DNA of 64,000 nt from Pseudomonas spelaei. Its GTDB lineage: Bacteria > Pseudomonadota > Gammaproteobacteria > Pseudomonadales > Pseudomonadaceae. Both the position numbers and the translations under genes were made by a program. Below, one piece after another: positions 17,622 through 25,890 of this stretch. Each line of letters starts with the position of its first letter. Within the stretch, counting starts at the first letter, position 1. Below the pieces are notes generated by a model. It did no database searches, was not told the DNA's origin, and saw only the letters and a list, made by a program, of their open reading frames with translations. Location: positions 1 through 64,000 of the forward strand of contig NZ_WNNK01000014.1 in NCBI RefSeq assembly GCF_009724245.1, read 5' to 3'.

Positions 17622-20084
17622 ATGAAGCAAAAGCGGACTCTCGGAACACCTCGGTTGTTGGGCATTGTCTGGCCATTTATCGCCGTCGTGCTGTTTCAGG
17701 CATTGATGGGGGGTGTCAGTCTTTACGTGCTTTCAGCGGTGCGCGGCTACGTGGCCGGTGAGAGCCTCTGGTCCAAGGGCCAGAAAGATGCCATCTACTA
17801 CCTTACGCTGTATGCGGATAACCGCAACGAAGCCACCTACCTTAAATACCAGAACGCTATTGCCGTGCCCCAGGGCGGGCATGAACTGCGGGTGGCGCTG
17901 GATCGTCCGACGCCGGATCTGGAGGCGGCGCGCCTGGGCATTCTCAAGGGAGGCAACCATCGCGATGACGTCTCCAGCCTGATCTGGCTGTACCTCAACT
18001 TTCGCCATTTCAGTTACCTGGAAAAAGCCATCGAGTTGTGGACGGTGGGGGACGCCTACCTGGTGCAATTGGATGACCTGGCACAGGAGATGCACCGGGC
18101 AATTGTCAGTAATCAGGTGAACAGCGGCGACGTGAGCCGTTGGAAAGAGCGCATCTTTGCCATCAACGACGGTGTGACGCCGGCCGCCAAGGCGTTCAGC
18201 GATGCCTTGGGCGAAGGCTCGCGCATGATTTTGCGCCTGCTGTTGGTGACCAACCTGGCCACGGCCTTGGGTTTGATCGCCCTGGCGCTGTTGCGTACCC
18301 ACAAGTTGCTGGCCCAGCGACATGCCTTTGCCGACGCCCTGCAGTTGGAGAAAGAGCGGGCGCAGATCACCCTGGAGTCCATTGGCGACGGGGTGATTAC
18401 CACGGATGTCGAGGGTGCCATTGCCTATATGAACCCGGCGGCCGAGGTTCTGACTCACTGGAAAGCTTCCCAGGCCCAGGGGCTACCGCTGGCGGCCCTG
18501 TTCAATTTGCTGGATGAAAACGCCCAGTCCGATGGTTTTACCCTGATCGAGCACATCCTTGGCGGCCAGCTCAGTGGCGGCAGCGAGCATTCAAAGTTGA
18601 TCCAGCGGGTGGATGGCAGTACGGTTTCCGTGACCCTGGTGGGCGCGCCGATCCGCAGTGCCGGCAAGGTGAGTGGCGCGGTGTTGGTGCTGCATGACAT
18701 GACCCAGGAGCGTCAGTACATTGCCAACCTGTCCTGGCAAGCGACCCATGATGCCTTGACCGGGCTGGCCAATCGCCGTGAGTTTGAGTATCGCCTGGAG
18801 CAGGCGCTGCACAATTCAGGGCGCCAGCAAACAGGGCGCCATGCACTGATGTTCCTCGACCTGGATCAGTTCAAGCTGGTCAACGACACCTGTGGGCATG
18901 CGGCGGGCGATGAACTGCTACGGCACATCTGTGCGTTGCTGCAGTCTGACCTGCGCGAGGGTGACACCCTGGCCCGTCTTGGCGGCGATGAATTCGGCAT
19001 TCTGCTGGAGAATTGTCCGGCCCCGGTAGCGGAAAAGATCGCCGAAAGCCTGCGCCATACCGTGCAAAGCCTGCACTTTGTGTGGAAGGGCCGGCCTTTT
19101 GTGACCACTGTCAGTATCGGCCTGGTGCACATCTCGCAAACCCCCACCACCCTTGAGACGTCGCTGCGGGCCGCCGACATGGCCTGCTATATGGCCAAGG
19201 AAAAAGGACGCAACCGGGTGCAGGTCTATCATGCTGATGACTCGGAATTGTCTCTGCGCTTTGGCGAAATGGCCTGGGTGCAGCGGTTGCACATGGCCCT
19301 GGAGGAGAACCGCTTTTGCCTATACGCCCAGGAAATTGCGCCCCTGGGGCATACCGAGCATGGCAATGGGCACATCGAGATCCTGCTACGCCTTCACGAC
19401 GAGGCCGGTCGGATTATCTTGCCCGACAGTTTTATTCCGGCCGCAGAACGTTACGGGTTAATGACCTCTCTGGACCGCTGGGTAGTGGAGAATGTGTTCA
19501 AGATCATTGCCCGGTGCATGCTCGAGCGCCCGGGCCGGCCCATGGCTATGTGTGCGATCAACCTGTCAGGTACCACCATTGGCGATGATGCGTTTCTCGG
19601 TTTTTTACGTGAGAAATTCAGTGCGTACAGCATACCTGCGGAAATGATTTGTTTTGAAATTACTGAAACCAGTGCGATCTCGAATTTGGGCAGTGCAATT
19701 CGCTTTATCAATGAACTCAAAGAGTTAGGTTGCCATTTCTCCTTAGATGACTTCTGTGCAGGAATGTCCTCATTCGCATATCTTAAACATTTACCTGTAG
19801 ACTTCCTGAAGATCGATGGAAGTTTCGTAAAGGATATGCTGGACGACCCGATTAACCGCGCGATGGTCGAAGTGATCAATCACATCGGTCATGTCATGGG
19901 TAAACGCACAATTGCTGAATTTGTCGAAACACCGCAGATCGAACAGGCTCTGCTTGAGATTGGTGTGGACTACGCTCAGGGATACCTGATTGAGCGCCCG
20001 CAGTTGCTGACCTTTGACAGCTTGCAGTGTCGACCTGTACGACCACAGCCCTTGTTATTCAAGGCGCCTGGCACGTTCCGCTGA
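17622..20084 (+). CDS. rbdA: Membrane c-di-GMP regulator with PAS, GGDEF and EAL domains (RbdA-like)
   Basis: An 820-aa inner-membrane protein. TM1 is near residues 12-32, a periplasmic sensor follows to about 205, TM2 is near 206-226, then a coiled linker, a PAS domain (about 250-360), GGDEF (motif GGDEF at 454-458) and EAL (about 565-800). The EAL signature reads Glu586-Ile-Leu in EILLRL. The other phosphodiesterase residues look intact: the Asn in AINLSG, Glu in FEITET, DD in FSLDDF, Lys in FLKIDG, and Glu plus Gln in AEFVET and YAQGYL. In P. aeruginosa RbdA promotes biofilm dispersal by degrading c-di-GMP with GTP-stimulated activity. The ATG at 17622 follows AAGGGA; an upstream in-frame start at 17550 lacks support. 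Codons in 19590-19830 are unusually AT-rich. Confidence 0.85.
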   Translation: MKQKRTLGTPRLLGIVWPFIAVVLFQALMGGVSLYVLSAVRGYVAGESLWSKGQKDAIYYLTLYADNRNEATYLKYQNAIAVPQGGHELRVALDRPTPDLEAARLGILKGGNHRDDVSSLIWLYLNFRHFSYLEKAIELWTVGDAYLVQLDDLAQEMHRAIVSNQVNSGDVSRWKERIFAINDGVTPAAKAFSDALGEGSRMILRLLLVTNLATALGLIALALLRTHKLLAQRHAFADALQLEKERAQITLESIGDGVITTDVEGAIAYMNPAAEVLTHWKASQAQGLPLAALFNLLDENAQSDGFTLIEHILGGQLSGGSEHSKLIQRVDGSTVSVTLVGAPIRSAGKVSGAVLVLHDMTQERQYIANLSWQATHDALTGLANRREFEYRLEQALHNSGRQQTGRHALMFLDLDQFKLVNDTCGHAAGDELLRHICALLQSDLREGDTLARLGGDEFGILLENCPAPVAEKIAESLRHTVQSLHFVWKGRPFVTTVSIGLVHISQTPTTLETSLRAADMACYMAKEKGRNRVQVYHADDSELSLRFGEMAWVQRLHMALEENRFCLYAQEIAPLGHTEHGNGHIEILLRLHDEAGRIILPDSFIPAAERYGLMTSLDRWVVENVFKIIARCMLERPGRPMAMCAINLSGTTIGDDAFLGFLREKFSAYSIPAEMICFEITETSAISNLGSAIRFINELKELGCHFSLDDFCAGMSSFAYLKHLPVDFLKIDGSFVKDMLDDPINRAMVEVINHIGHVMGKRTIAEFVETPQIEQALLEIGVDYAQGYLIERPQLLTFDSLQCRPVRPQPLLFKAPGTFR

Positions 20085-20129
20085 AACATTTGCTGGTCTG
20101 TACAATCACACATCAAAAGGAGCCCGACA

Positions 20130-20921
20130 GTGATCGACACATTCAACAGAACCGGTCCGCTTATGGAAGCCTCAAGTTACCCCGCCTGGGCTCAGCAATT
20201 GATCCAGGACTGTAGCGAGAGCAAGCGCCGAGTTGTCGAGCACGAACTGTACCAGCGTATGCGCGATAACAAGCTCAGTGCCAAGACCATGCGTCACTAC
20301 CTGATTGGTGGCTGGCCGGTGGTGGAACAGTTTGCGTTGTACATGGCACAAAACCTCACCAAGACCAAGTTTGCCCGTCATCCTGGAGAAGACATGGCGC
20401 GACGCTGGTTGATGCGCAATATTCGCGTGGAGCTGAACCACGCTGATTATTGGGTGCACTGGGCCCGTGCCCATGGCGTCAGCCTCGAAGAGTTGCAGGC
20501 GCAGAACGTGCCGCCTGAGTTGCACGCGCTGAGTCATTGGTGCTGGCACACCAGTTCGGCTGATTCGCTGATCGTCGCCATCGCTGCCACCAACTACGCC
20601 ATCGAGGGGGCCACTGGGGAGTGGTCCGCTGTGGTGTGTTCGACTGGCGTCTACGCGGCGGCCTTCCCTGAGGAAGACCGCAAGCGCGCGATGAAGTGGC
20701 TGAAGATGCATGCCCAGTACGATGATGCCCACCCCTGGGAAGCGCTGGAAATCATCTGCACCCTGGCTGGGATGAACCCGAGCAAGGCGCTGCAGGTCGA
20801 GTTGCGCCAGGCGGTGTGCAAGAGCTACGACTACATGTACCTGTTCCTGGAACGCTGCATGCAGTTGGAGAAAGCGCCGTCTGCCCGTGAACGTCCGATG
20901 CTGGTCGCCAGCGAGGCCTGA
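20130..20921 (+). CDS. TenA/heme-oxygenase-fold protein with possible di-metal site
   Basis: A 263-aa all-helical protein of the TenA/PqqC/heme-oxygenase-like superfamily, often labelled TenA-type transcriptional regulator although no DNA-binding domain is visible. The sequence holds a spaced set of acidic and His residues: Glu66 (VVEQF), Glu101 and His104 (ELNHADYW), Glu159 (YAIEGATGEW), and Asp198 with His201 (YDDAHPW). This is the pattern of heme-oxygenase-like diiron oxidases such as UndA or SznF, so an oxidase role is possible. The GTG start at 20130 follows AAAAGGAG. It sits 45 bases after rbdA and ends in a terminator shared with the convergent diguanylate cyclase. Confidence 0.75.
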   Translation: MIDTFNRTGPLMEASSYPAWAQQLIQDCSESKRRVVEHELYQRMRDNKLSAKTMRHYLIGGWPVVEQFALYMAQNLTKTKFARHPGEDMARRWLMRNIRVELNHADYWVHWARAHGVSLEELQAQNVPPELHALSHWCWHTSSADSLIVAIAATNYAIEGATGEWSAVVCSTGVYAAAFPEEDRKRAMKWLKMHAQYDDAHPWEALEIICTLAGMNPSKALQVELRQAVCKSYDYMYLFLERCMQLEKAPSARERPMLVASEA

Positions 20922-20928
20922 TGCGAGG

Positions 20929-20954
20929 ATGGCGGGGTGTAATTACCCCGCCAT
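20929..20954. terminator. Bidirectional terminator hairpin between converging genes
   Basis: The stem ATGGCGGGGT (20929-20938) and ACCCCGCCAT (20945-20954) encloses the loop GTAATT. The TenA-like gene ends 8 bases before it. The diguanylate cyclase stop codon (complement of 20943-20945) lies at the loop edge, so the hairpin overlaps the last codons of that gene. Confidence 0.7.
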
Positions 20955-21869
20955 TGCCAAGCGATTGCGGCCTTCACGCTTGGCCACATACAAGGCGTTG
21001 TCCGCCCGACGCAACACGCTCTCGGCGGACTCTCCAGCCAACAACGTCGAGCATCCCAGGCTTACCGTCAACTCGATACATGTCCCATCCGCCCAATAAT
21101 CCTGGGCCTGTGCTGCCTGGCGCAGGCGCTCCCCGACCATGGCTGCGGCGTCCCGGCCGGTGTTGGACAGCAGGATCAGAAACTCTTCCCCGCCAAACCT
21201 GAACACCATATCCACATTACGCAACTGGCTCTTGATCGAGGCGGCGACGGCCTTGAGTACCTTGTCTCCAGCGGTGTGGCCGTGGCTGTCGTTGATGCGC
21301 TTGAAGTGATCAATATCCAACATCAGCAATGACAGCGGATGCAGGTGCCGCCTGGCCATGTCGATTTCCCGTTGCAGGGTCTGGTCCATGGCGATGCGGT
21401 TACCGGTTTCGGTCAGTGGATCACGCAGGGCACTGCGGGTTGCGGCGCGGTACAGCAGGGCGTTGCGCATCGGGTAGAGCAGCGTCGCCAGCAGAGACTC
21501 CAGTTTGCCCTGCTCGTCGTCGAGGAAGCGCTGGTTGCGCCGAAAGACCAGCTCGCCCAGGTGCTCGCCTTCGTGACTGAGGGTATAGCTTATTGAGTGG
21601 TGGCCTCGCTGACCGTATTCCAGGCGTAAATCGCTGGTTTCATGACGGTATTGCAAGGCATCGAGGGGGACCAGGCGTTGGATTTCCCGAAAAAACAGGC
21701 CCAGGATGCGCTCGGGCTCCAGGCTGGTCTGCAATTGCAGGCTCAGTTGCTGGCGAAGTTGGGTGGCGGTGGCGGGACGCCTCGCGAGAAGAGAAGGTTG
21801 ACCAAAGCCCAGGCGTTGCAATTTGGCGCTATCGAAGTCAATTGCGTTGGTCTGGGTCGGTGTTTTCAT
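20943..21869 (-). CDS. Diguanylate cyclase with N-terminal GAF-like sensor
   Basis: A 308-aa soluble protein expected to make c-di-GMP from two GTP. The N-terminal part (about 35-145) resembles a small GAF-like sensory domain. The C-terminal GGDEF domain (about 150-305) has the active-site variant RFGGEEFLILL, the DIDHFKRINDSHGHTAGD metal-binding segment and the closing YVAKREGRNR. It opposes the RbdA-like phosphodiesterase nearby, so the locus may tune c-di-GMP from both sides. A 14-bp palindrome lies about 120 bases upstream of the start. Confidence 0.88.
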   Translation of the reverse strand: MKTPTQTNAIDFDSAKLQRLGFGQPSLLARRPATATQLRQQLSLQLQTSLEPERILGLFFREIQRLVPLDALQYRHETSDLRLEYGQRGHHSISYTLSHEGEHLGELVFRRNQRFLDDEQGKLESLLATLLYPMRNALLYRAATRSALRDPLTETGNRIAMDQTLQREIDMARRHLHPLSLLMLDIDHFKRINDSHGHTAGDKVLKAVAASIKSQLRNVDMVFRFGGEEFLILLSNTGRDAAAMVGERLRQAAQAQDYWADGTCIELTVSLGCSTLLAGESAESVLRRADNALYVAKREGRNRLAMAG

Positions 21870-22244
21870 AAACTGATAGGCCTCTAAGCACTTAATGCTG
21901 TCTTACAGGCTGGATGAGAGCGGCGAGTGCCAAGCGTCTTACTGTTCCGTCAGTTCCGTAGGACATGGCGACAGTCTAGACCGCTTTGCCTGGGGTTATA
22001 ACCCCTGTTTCAGTGCCGCACGTCGTGTCTTTGTGCCACCTGTGTGAAAGAGGTCAAAGCGAAATTCGTGCCATTTGTCTTGGCTGAATGAAAGTGCTTT
22101 TAATTCAGTTGGTTGGATTGTTGGCGGGAAATGAGGATGGCAAGGGGGCGGCAGTAAGTTGGCGTAGGAGCTGCTGGTTGAATGTCAGCTGGATCCTCAG
22201 GGGATCGCAGCCTTGCTTCACTCGACAGCTCCTGCGAGCACGCT
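21870..22244. other. Intergenic region with palindrome and REP-like element
   Basis: These 375 bases lie between the diguanylate cyclase start and the yciK stop. They hold a perfect 14-bp palindrome GGGGTTATAACCCC at 21992-22005, a candidate operator for the diguanylate cyclase, and the REP-like element at 22164-22235. Short open frames here (for example from 22088) have no credible ribosome site or family features. Confidence 0.5.
22164..22235. repeat. REP-like inverted repeat
   Basis: GTAGGAGCTG (22164-22173) pairs with CAGCTCCTGC (22226-22235) with one mismatch across a 52-base spacer. It resembles fluorescens-group REP ends and lies just after the yciK stop. Confidence 0.55.
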
Positions 22245-22985
22245 TTATTGTGCGTCGAACGCCTGGCCGTTGATGCCGGTGCTGTCCGGGCCCATCAAGT
22301 ACAGGTACACCGGCATGATTTCTTCAGGTGTCGGATTGTCGGTCGGGTTTTCCCCCGGGTAGGCCTGGGCACGCATGCTGGTACGGGTTGCGCCTGGGTT
22401 GATGCTGTTGGCGCGCACGGGTGCGACGGTGTCCAGTTCGTCGGCCAGGGTCTGCATCAGGCCTTCAGTGGCAAACTTTGACACGCCGTAGGCGCCCCAG
22501 TAAGCGCGGCCTTTGCGGCCTACGCTGCTGGAGGTGAACACCACCGAGGCGTCCTGGGACAGCTTGAGCAGTGGCAGCAGGGTGCTGGTGAGCATGAACA
22601 TGGCGTTGACGTTGACGTGCATCACCCGCATGAAGTTCTCGCCGGACAATTGCTCGACCGGCGTGCGAGGGCCGATGATCGAGGCGTTGTGCAGCAGGCC
22701 ATCGAGGTGGCCGAATTCCTGTTCAATCATTGCCGCCAGTTCGTCGTACTGGTGGGGCAGGGCGGTCTCGAGGTTGAATGGAATCACCACCGGTTGTGGA
22801 TGGCCGGCCGCTTCGATCTCGTCATAAACCTGGGCCAGATTGGCTTCGGTCTTGCCCAGCAACAGCACAGTGGCGCCATGGGCGGCATAGGTTTTTGCCG
22901 CTGCTGCGCCAATCCCGCGACCGGCACCGGTCACCAGGATGACCCGGTCTTTGAGCAGCTCTGGGCGTGCGGAGTAATCAAACAT
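22245..22985 (-). CDS. yciK: YciK family SDR oxidoreductase
   Basis: A 246-aa classical short-chain dehydrogenase. It has the cofactor loop VTGAGRGIGAAAA near the N-terminus, the NNAG-equivalent LHNAS, and the catalytic Tyr and Lys in WGAYGVSKFATEG. The substrate is unknown. The ATG at 22985 (MFDYSARPEL) follows GAGG; a TTG four codons upstream overlaps that ribosome site. It is the last gene of a minus-strand run with mupP and ubiG, an order conserved in Pseudomonas. Confidence 0.88.
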   Translation of the reverse strand: MFDYSARPELLKDRVILVTGAGRGIGAAAAKTYAAHGATVLLLGKTEANLAQVYDEIEAAGHPQPVVIPFNLETALPHQYDELAAMIEQEFGHLDGLLHNASIIGPRTPVEQLSGENFMRVMHVNVNAMFMLTSTLLPLLKLSQDASVVFTSSSVGRKGRAYWGAYGVSKFATEGLMQTLADELDTVAPVRANSINPGATRTSMRAQAYPGENPTDNPTPEEIMPVYLYLMGPDSTGINGQAFDAQ

Positions 22986-23012
22986 AAACGACCTCAACAG
23001 AATTCACAGGGT

Positions 23013-23684
23013 TCAGCAGCTGCACAGCGCGTTATCCAGCACCTGACGCAACTCCAGCGGATGATTCACCACGACATCGGCCCCCCAATTACGCGGGTTG
23101 TCGTCTGGGTGAATATAGCCGTAGGTTACGGCGGCGGTGCGAGTCCCGGCGTCGCGTCCCGATTCGATATCCCGCAGGTCATCGCCGACGAACAGCACGC
23201 TGGCCGGGTCCAGGTCGAGCATCTTGCAGGCCAGGATCAGCGGTTCCGGGTCCGGTTTGCTGTTTTTTACGTGGTCCGGGCAAATCAGCAGCGCCGAGCG
23301 CTCGGCCAGGCCCAGTTGCTCCATGATCGGCTCGGCGAAGCGCAGTGGCTTATTGGTGACTACGCCCCAGATCAGCTTGGATTTTTCGATGTCGGCCAGC
23401 AGCTCGGCCATGCCATCGAACAGCTTGCTGTGAATCGCGCAACCCTTGAGGTAGCGCTCCAGAAACTCCAGGCGCAACGCTTCAAAACCTGGGGATTCGG
23501 GGTCCATGGAGAAGGTCACGGCAACCATTGCCCGGGCGCCGCCGGAAATTTCATCGCGAATGTGTTGATCGTTCATCGGCGGCAGGTCGCGGTCGGCGCG
23601 CATGGCCTGGCAGATGGCGATAAAGTCCGGCGCGGTGTCCAGCAAGGTACCGTCCATGTCGAAAAGAACCGCTCGCAACTTCAC
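23013..23684 (-). CDS. mupP: HAD phosphatase, N-acetylmuramic acid 6-phosphate phosphatase MupP
   Basis: A 223-aa HAD hydrolase with the nucleophile motif FDMDGTLLDT, motif III Lys in HVKNSKPDPEP and the acidic motif VGDDLRDIESG. It was long labelled phosphoglycolate phosphatase. The ortholog between ubiG and the YciK gene in Pseudomonas is MupP, which dephosphorylates MurNAc-6-P in a cell-wall recycling route that bypasses MurA and lowers fosfomycin sensitivity. The assignment to MupP rather than Gph rests on this synteny. It lies four bases after ubiG, suggesting cotranscription. Confidence 0.85.
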   Translation of the reverse strand: MKLRAVLFDMDGTLLDTAPDFIAICQAMRADRDLPPMNDQHIRDEISGGARAMVAVTFSMDPESPGFEALRLEFLERYLKGCAIHSKLFDGMAELLADIEKSKLIWGVVTNKPLRFAEPIMEQLGLAERSALLICPDHVKNSKPDPEPLILACKMLDLDPASVLFVGDDLRDIESGRDAGTRTAAVTYGYIHPDDNPRNWGADVVVNHPLELRQVLDNALCSC

Positions 23685-23688
23685 AGGC

Positions 23689-24387
23689 TCACTCCTCTCG
23701 CAGGGTCTGGATCATGTAGTTGACGTCAACGTCGTTGGCCAGTTTGTAATGCTTGGTCAGCGGGTTGTAGGTCAGGCCGATGATGTCCTTGACGGTCAGG
23801 CCGGCCTGACGGCTCCAGGCGCCCAGCTCGGAGGGGCGGATGAATTTCTTGAAGTCATGGGTGCCGCGAGGTAGCAGCTTCATGATGTATTCGGCGCCGA
23901 TGATCGCGAACAGATAAGCCTTCGGATTACGGTTGATGGTGGAGAAAAACACCTGGCCACCTGGTTTGACCATGTGGAAACAGGCGCGAATCACCGACGA
24001 AGGGTCGGGCACGTGCTCCAGCATTTCCAGGCAGGTGACCACGTCGAATTGCTCGGGCATCTCTTCTGCCAGGCCTTCGGCGGTGATCTGCCGGTATTCG
24101 ACGCTGACGCCCGATTCCAGCTGGTGCAGTTGGGCTACGGCCAGAGGTGCTTCGCCCATGTCGATGCCCATCACGGTCGCGCCGCGTTGGGCCATGGCTT
24201 CGCTGAGAATACCGCCGCCGCAACCGACATCGAGCACCTTCTTGCCGGCCAGATTGACCCGTTCGTCGATCCAGTTGACGCGCAACGGGTTGATGTCGTG
24301 CAGGGGTTTGAACTCGCTTTCGCGGTCCCACCAACGATGGGCCAGGGCTTCGAATTTGGCGATTTCAGCGTGGTCGACGTTGCTCAT
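23689..24387 (-). CDS. ubiG: Bifunctional ubiquinone methyltransferase UbiG
   Basis: It performs both O-methylations in ubiquinone synthesis (demethylubiquinol and 2-polyprenyl-6-hydroxyphenol) at the inner membrane face. The 232-aa class I methyltransferase has the SAM loop VLDVGCGGGILSEAMA, an acidic IDMGEAPL strand end and the characteristic HRWWDRESEFKPLHDINPLR N-terminus. An AGGATGACC sequence precedes the ATG. It heads the ubiG-mupP-yciK run. Confidence 0.95.
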   Translation of the reverse strand: MSNVDHAEIAKFEALAHRWWDRESEFKPLHDINPLRVNWIDERVNLAGKKVLDVGCGGGILSEAMAQRGATVMGIDMGEAPLAVAQLHQLESGVSVEYRQITAEGLAEEMPEQFDVVTCLEMLEHVPDPSSVIRACFHMVKPGGQVFFSTINRNPKAYLFAIIGAEYIMKLLPRGTHDFKKFIRPSELGAWSRQAGLTVKDIIGLTYNPLTKHYKLANDVDVNYMIQTLREE

Positions 24388-24449
24388 GGGTCATCCTCTA
24401 AATCTGATAAAACGGTTTGCGGGGCCCGAGACAGGGCTCAGGCACAGCG

Positions 24450-25781
24450 TTATTCGGTGTGTCCGCTGATGCGTTGGCCCCAGGCGATGGCCGTAGCGCA
24501 CAACTGTTGCTCATCCAGACGGGTCAGTTGCCGGTCGTCGAGCAATTGCTTGCCGCCGACCCAAAGGTGTTTCACACAATCGCGTCCGGTGGCATATATA
24601 AGCTGCGAGACCGGATCGTAAATCGGTTGTTGCGCCAGGCCTGACAGGTCGAAAGCCACTATGTCTGCGGCCTTGCCGACTTCCAGTGAGCCGATTTCGT
24701 TTTCCAGGCCCATCGCCCGTGCACCATTGAGGGTGGCCATGCGCAAGGCGCGATGGGCATCCAGTGCGGTGGCCGAGCCGGCTACGGCTTTGGCCAGCAA
24801 CGCTGCGGTGCGGGTTTCACCCAGAAGGTCGAGGTCATTGTTGCTGGCGGCGCCGTCGGTGCCTACTGCCACATTGACGCCAGCTTGCCACAGACGCTCC
24901 ACCGGGCAGAAGCCGCTGGCCAGTTTCAGGTTTGATTCCGGGCAATGGATGACGCTGCTGTTACTTTCTACCAGCAAAGCCAGGTCGTCATCGCTGATTT
25001 GGGTCATGTGAACGGCCTGGAAGCGCGGCCCGAGCAATCCCAGGCGCCCAAGGCGCGCCAGCGGTCGCTCGCCGTGTTGCTCCATCGACTGCTGCACTTC
25101 GAAGGCGGTTTCGTGGACATGCATGTGGATGCCGGCGTCCAGTTCTTCGGCGATCACCCGGATTTTCTCCAGGTTCTCATCGCTGACGGTATAGGGCGCA
25201 TGCGGGCCGAAGGTGACTTTGATCCGCGGGTGATGCTTGAGGTCGCCAAACAGCTCGACGCCTTGGCGAATGGCCTCGTCGGCAGTGCCGGCACCGGGGA
25301 TCGGGAAATCCAGGATCGGGATGGCGATCTGTGCACGAATGCCGCTGTTGTGCACCCGTTCGCTGGCAACTTTCGGAAAGAAGTACATGTCCGAAAAGCA
25401 GGTGATGCCACCTTTGATTTGCTCGGCAATGGCCAGGTCGGTGCCATCCCGTACGAAGGCTTCATCGACCCACTTGGCCTCGGCGGGCCAGATGTGGTTT
25501 TCCAGCCAGGTCATCAGGGGGAGGTCGTCGGCGAGGCCGCGAAACAATGTCATGGCCGCATGGCCATGGGCATTGATCAGGCCGGGGCTGAGCAGTATGC
25601 CCGGCAATTCCCGGACTTCGCTGGCGGCCAGTTTCAGTGCTTGTTCCCGCGGTCCGATAAAGGCAATGCGTCCGTCGCGAATGCCCAGGGCGTGCTCCTT
25701 GAGCACCACGCCAGCAGGCTCGACCGGTACCAGCCAGGTTGGCAATAGCAACACGTCAAGCGGGGCGGCAGTTGGGGTCAT
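24450..25781 (-). CDS. TRZ/ATZ amidohydrolase, 5'-methylthioadenosine deaminase type
   Basis: A 443-aa metal-dependent hydrolase of the amidohydrolase superfamily. The metal-binding HxH is in LINAHGHAAMTLFRG, with a further His in HMHVHETAFE and the Asp in VAVGTDGAASNNDLDL. The ortholog at this locus in P. aeruginosa (PA3170, from memory) deaminates methylthioadenosine to methylthioinosine, feeding a salvage route to methylthioribose-1-phosphate. The divergent neighbour mtnA, which acts on that product, supports the same role. A general SAH/adenosine deaminase function is the alternative. Confidence 0.82.
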   Translation of the reverse strand: MTPTAAPLDVLLLPTWLVPVEPAGVVLKEHALGIRDGRIAFIGPREQALKLAASEVRELPGILLSPGLINAHGHAAMTLFRGLADDLPLMTWLENHIWPAEAKWVDEAFVRDGTDLAIAEQIKGGITCFSDMYFFPKVASERVHNSGIRAQIAIPILDFPIPGAGTADEAIRQGVELFGDLKHHPRIKVTFGPHAPYTVSDENLEKIRVIAEELDAGIHMHVHETAFEVQQSMEQHGERPLARLGRLGLLGPRFQAVHMTQISDDDLALLVESNSSVIHCPESNLKLASGFCPVERLWQAGVNVAVGTDGAASNNDLDLLGETRTAALLAKAVAGSATALDAHRALRMATLNGARAMGLENEIGSLEVGKAADIVAFDLSGLAQQPIYDPVSQLIYATGRDCVKHLWVGGKQLLDDRQLTRLDEQQLCATAIAWGQRISGHTE

Positions 25782-25890
25782 CGCGAGCGTCGTCCAAGGC
25801 TGTTATTAAGAAGTGGCGAAGTATACCCGAGCGTCTTGGCTGGCGGATCGCTATAATCGGCGGCTTTTGTTCATGAGTGCGGGGTGAGGG
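25782..25890. promoter_or_regulatory. Divergent promoter region between MTA deaminase and mtnA
   Basis: The 109-base spacer contains a perfect sigma-70 -10 hexamer TATAAT at 25852-25857, oriented to mtnA and 34 bases before its start. No good -35 box is visible at 17 bases. A GGGGTGAGGG stretch just before the mtnA ATG supplies its ribosome site. Confidence 0.5.

Noticed and set aside
17622..20084. RbdA phosphodiesterase domain judged inactive because the motif reads EIL, not EAL
   Set aside because: Only the first Glu of the motif is catalytic, and the other metal and catalytic residues are all present.
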